The notes under the pieces are model-generated. The model had not been told where the DNA came from, ran no database searches, and saw only the letters and a program-made list of their open reading frames with translations. Made by a program: the position numbers and the translations under genes. A DNA stretch of 5,568 nt from Clostridiales bacterium (GTDB lineage: Bacteria > Bacillota > Clostridia > Lachnospirales > Lachnospiraceae): assembly GCA_015655565.1 (NCBI GenBank), contig JAATEU010000210.1:1-5568 (forward strand), read 5' to 3'. Every line of letters starts with the position of its first letter. Position 1 is the first letter of the stretch. Positions 5,350 to 5,568 of the stretch are shown here, one piece after another.

Positions 5350-5568
5350 GTGGAAAATCAAAATACAGTTGGGATAAAGATAAAAGAATATTTATTTATT
5401 ACCCTTGGTGTGGAATTAGTTGTTACAGGCGTATATTTTTTTAAATTCCCAAATCATTTTTCAATAGGAGGAGTTACCGGTTTAGCTATTCTTCTAAGTA
5501 ATATTATTGGTCCTTCTATCAGCTCAGGAACTATTGTATTAATCATTAATTTTATATTATTAATTTTC
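5350..5568 (+). CDS. YitT/YpjC-family membrane protein, 3'-truncated by window edge
   Basis: The first 73 residues of a YitT-type integral membrane protein (formerly DUF161/DUF2179). The diagnostic N-terminus is present: EYLFITLGVELVVTGVYFF (first membrane helix, about residues 13-31), the signature FPNHFSIGGVTGLAILLSNI (33-52), and a third helix starting at about residue 60 (GTIVLIINFILLIF). The frame is open to the window edge. The function of this widespread family is poorly known. The start is GTG at 5350, supported by a strong AAGGAGG (5338-5344) with a 5-nt spacer. The gene is transcribed in the same direction as cotJ but seems to be a separate unit. Confidence 0.88.
   Translation, partial: MENQNTVGIKIKEYLFITLGVELVVTGVYFFKFPNHFSIGGVTGLAILLSNIIGPSISSGTIVLIINFILLIF

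Noticed and set aside
1..5568. CRISPR array, tRNA or rRNA genes
   Set aside because: No regularly spaced direct repeats, tRNA cloverleaf or T-loop (GGTTCRA) with CCA context, or rRNA-like sequence was seen on either strand.

Overview
The window looks like chromosomal DNA from a low-GC, spore-forming Bacillota, most likely a Clostridia / Lachnospiraceae-type anaerobe. Evidence: AT-rich genes with AAGGAG-type ribosome binding sites, TTG and GTG starts, a cotJ spore-coat operon, a YitT-family membrane protein, a DUF326 (Csp3-like) Cys-rich protein and a degraded GGDEF-EAL gene. The genus assignment is inference.

Layout: (1) 1-888, the 3' part of a HAMP sensor histidine kinase whose 5' end lies outside the window. 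(2) 889-1369, a short relic of a membrane/lipoprotein-like reading frame on the + strand running head-on into a Csp3/DUF326 copper-storage-like gene on the - strand; both 3' ends look altered at a junction near 1005-1012. (3) 1451-1617, a 167-bp imperfect palindrome with 20-bp terminal inverted repeats, a MITE-like element. (4) 1639-2841, an Rgg/PlcR-like (RRNPP-type) regulator on the - strand, divergent from an overlooked 52-residue signal-peptide-like ORF on the + strand. Between them lies a perfect 8+8 palindrome (ATGGACGC-AA-GCGTCCAT) directly upstream of a promoter with a TATAAT box. (5) 2842-4093, AT-rich DNA with a 12-bp perfect hairpin, then a heavily eroded GGDEF-EAL (cyclic-di-GMP) pseudogene. 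It ends just before a rho-independent terminator (4106-4149). (6) 4220-5237, the spore-coat operon cotJA-cotJB-cotJC behind a sporulation-type promoter; cotJC keeps only its first ~65 family residues and then runs into unrelated sequence. (7) 5350-5568, the start of a YitT-family membrane protein, cut by the window edge.

How the parts work together: the regulator, small peptide and palindrome look like a self-contained peptide quorum-sensing cassette. The peptide would be exported, processed, re-imported and bound by the TPR domain, and the complex would then act at the palindrome. This layout matches known PlcR-PapR and Rgg-SHP systems, but the peptide sequence is not one I recognise. It is the best candidate here for an undescribed system. 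The cotJ genes are an independent sporulation unit. The region as a whole shows decay: a c-di-GMP pseudogene, a broken cotJC, a relic behind the kinase and a MITE-like insertion.
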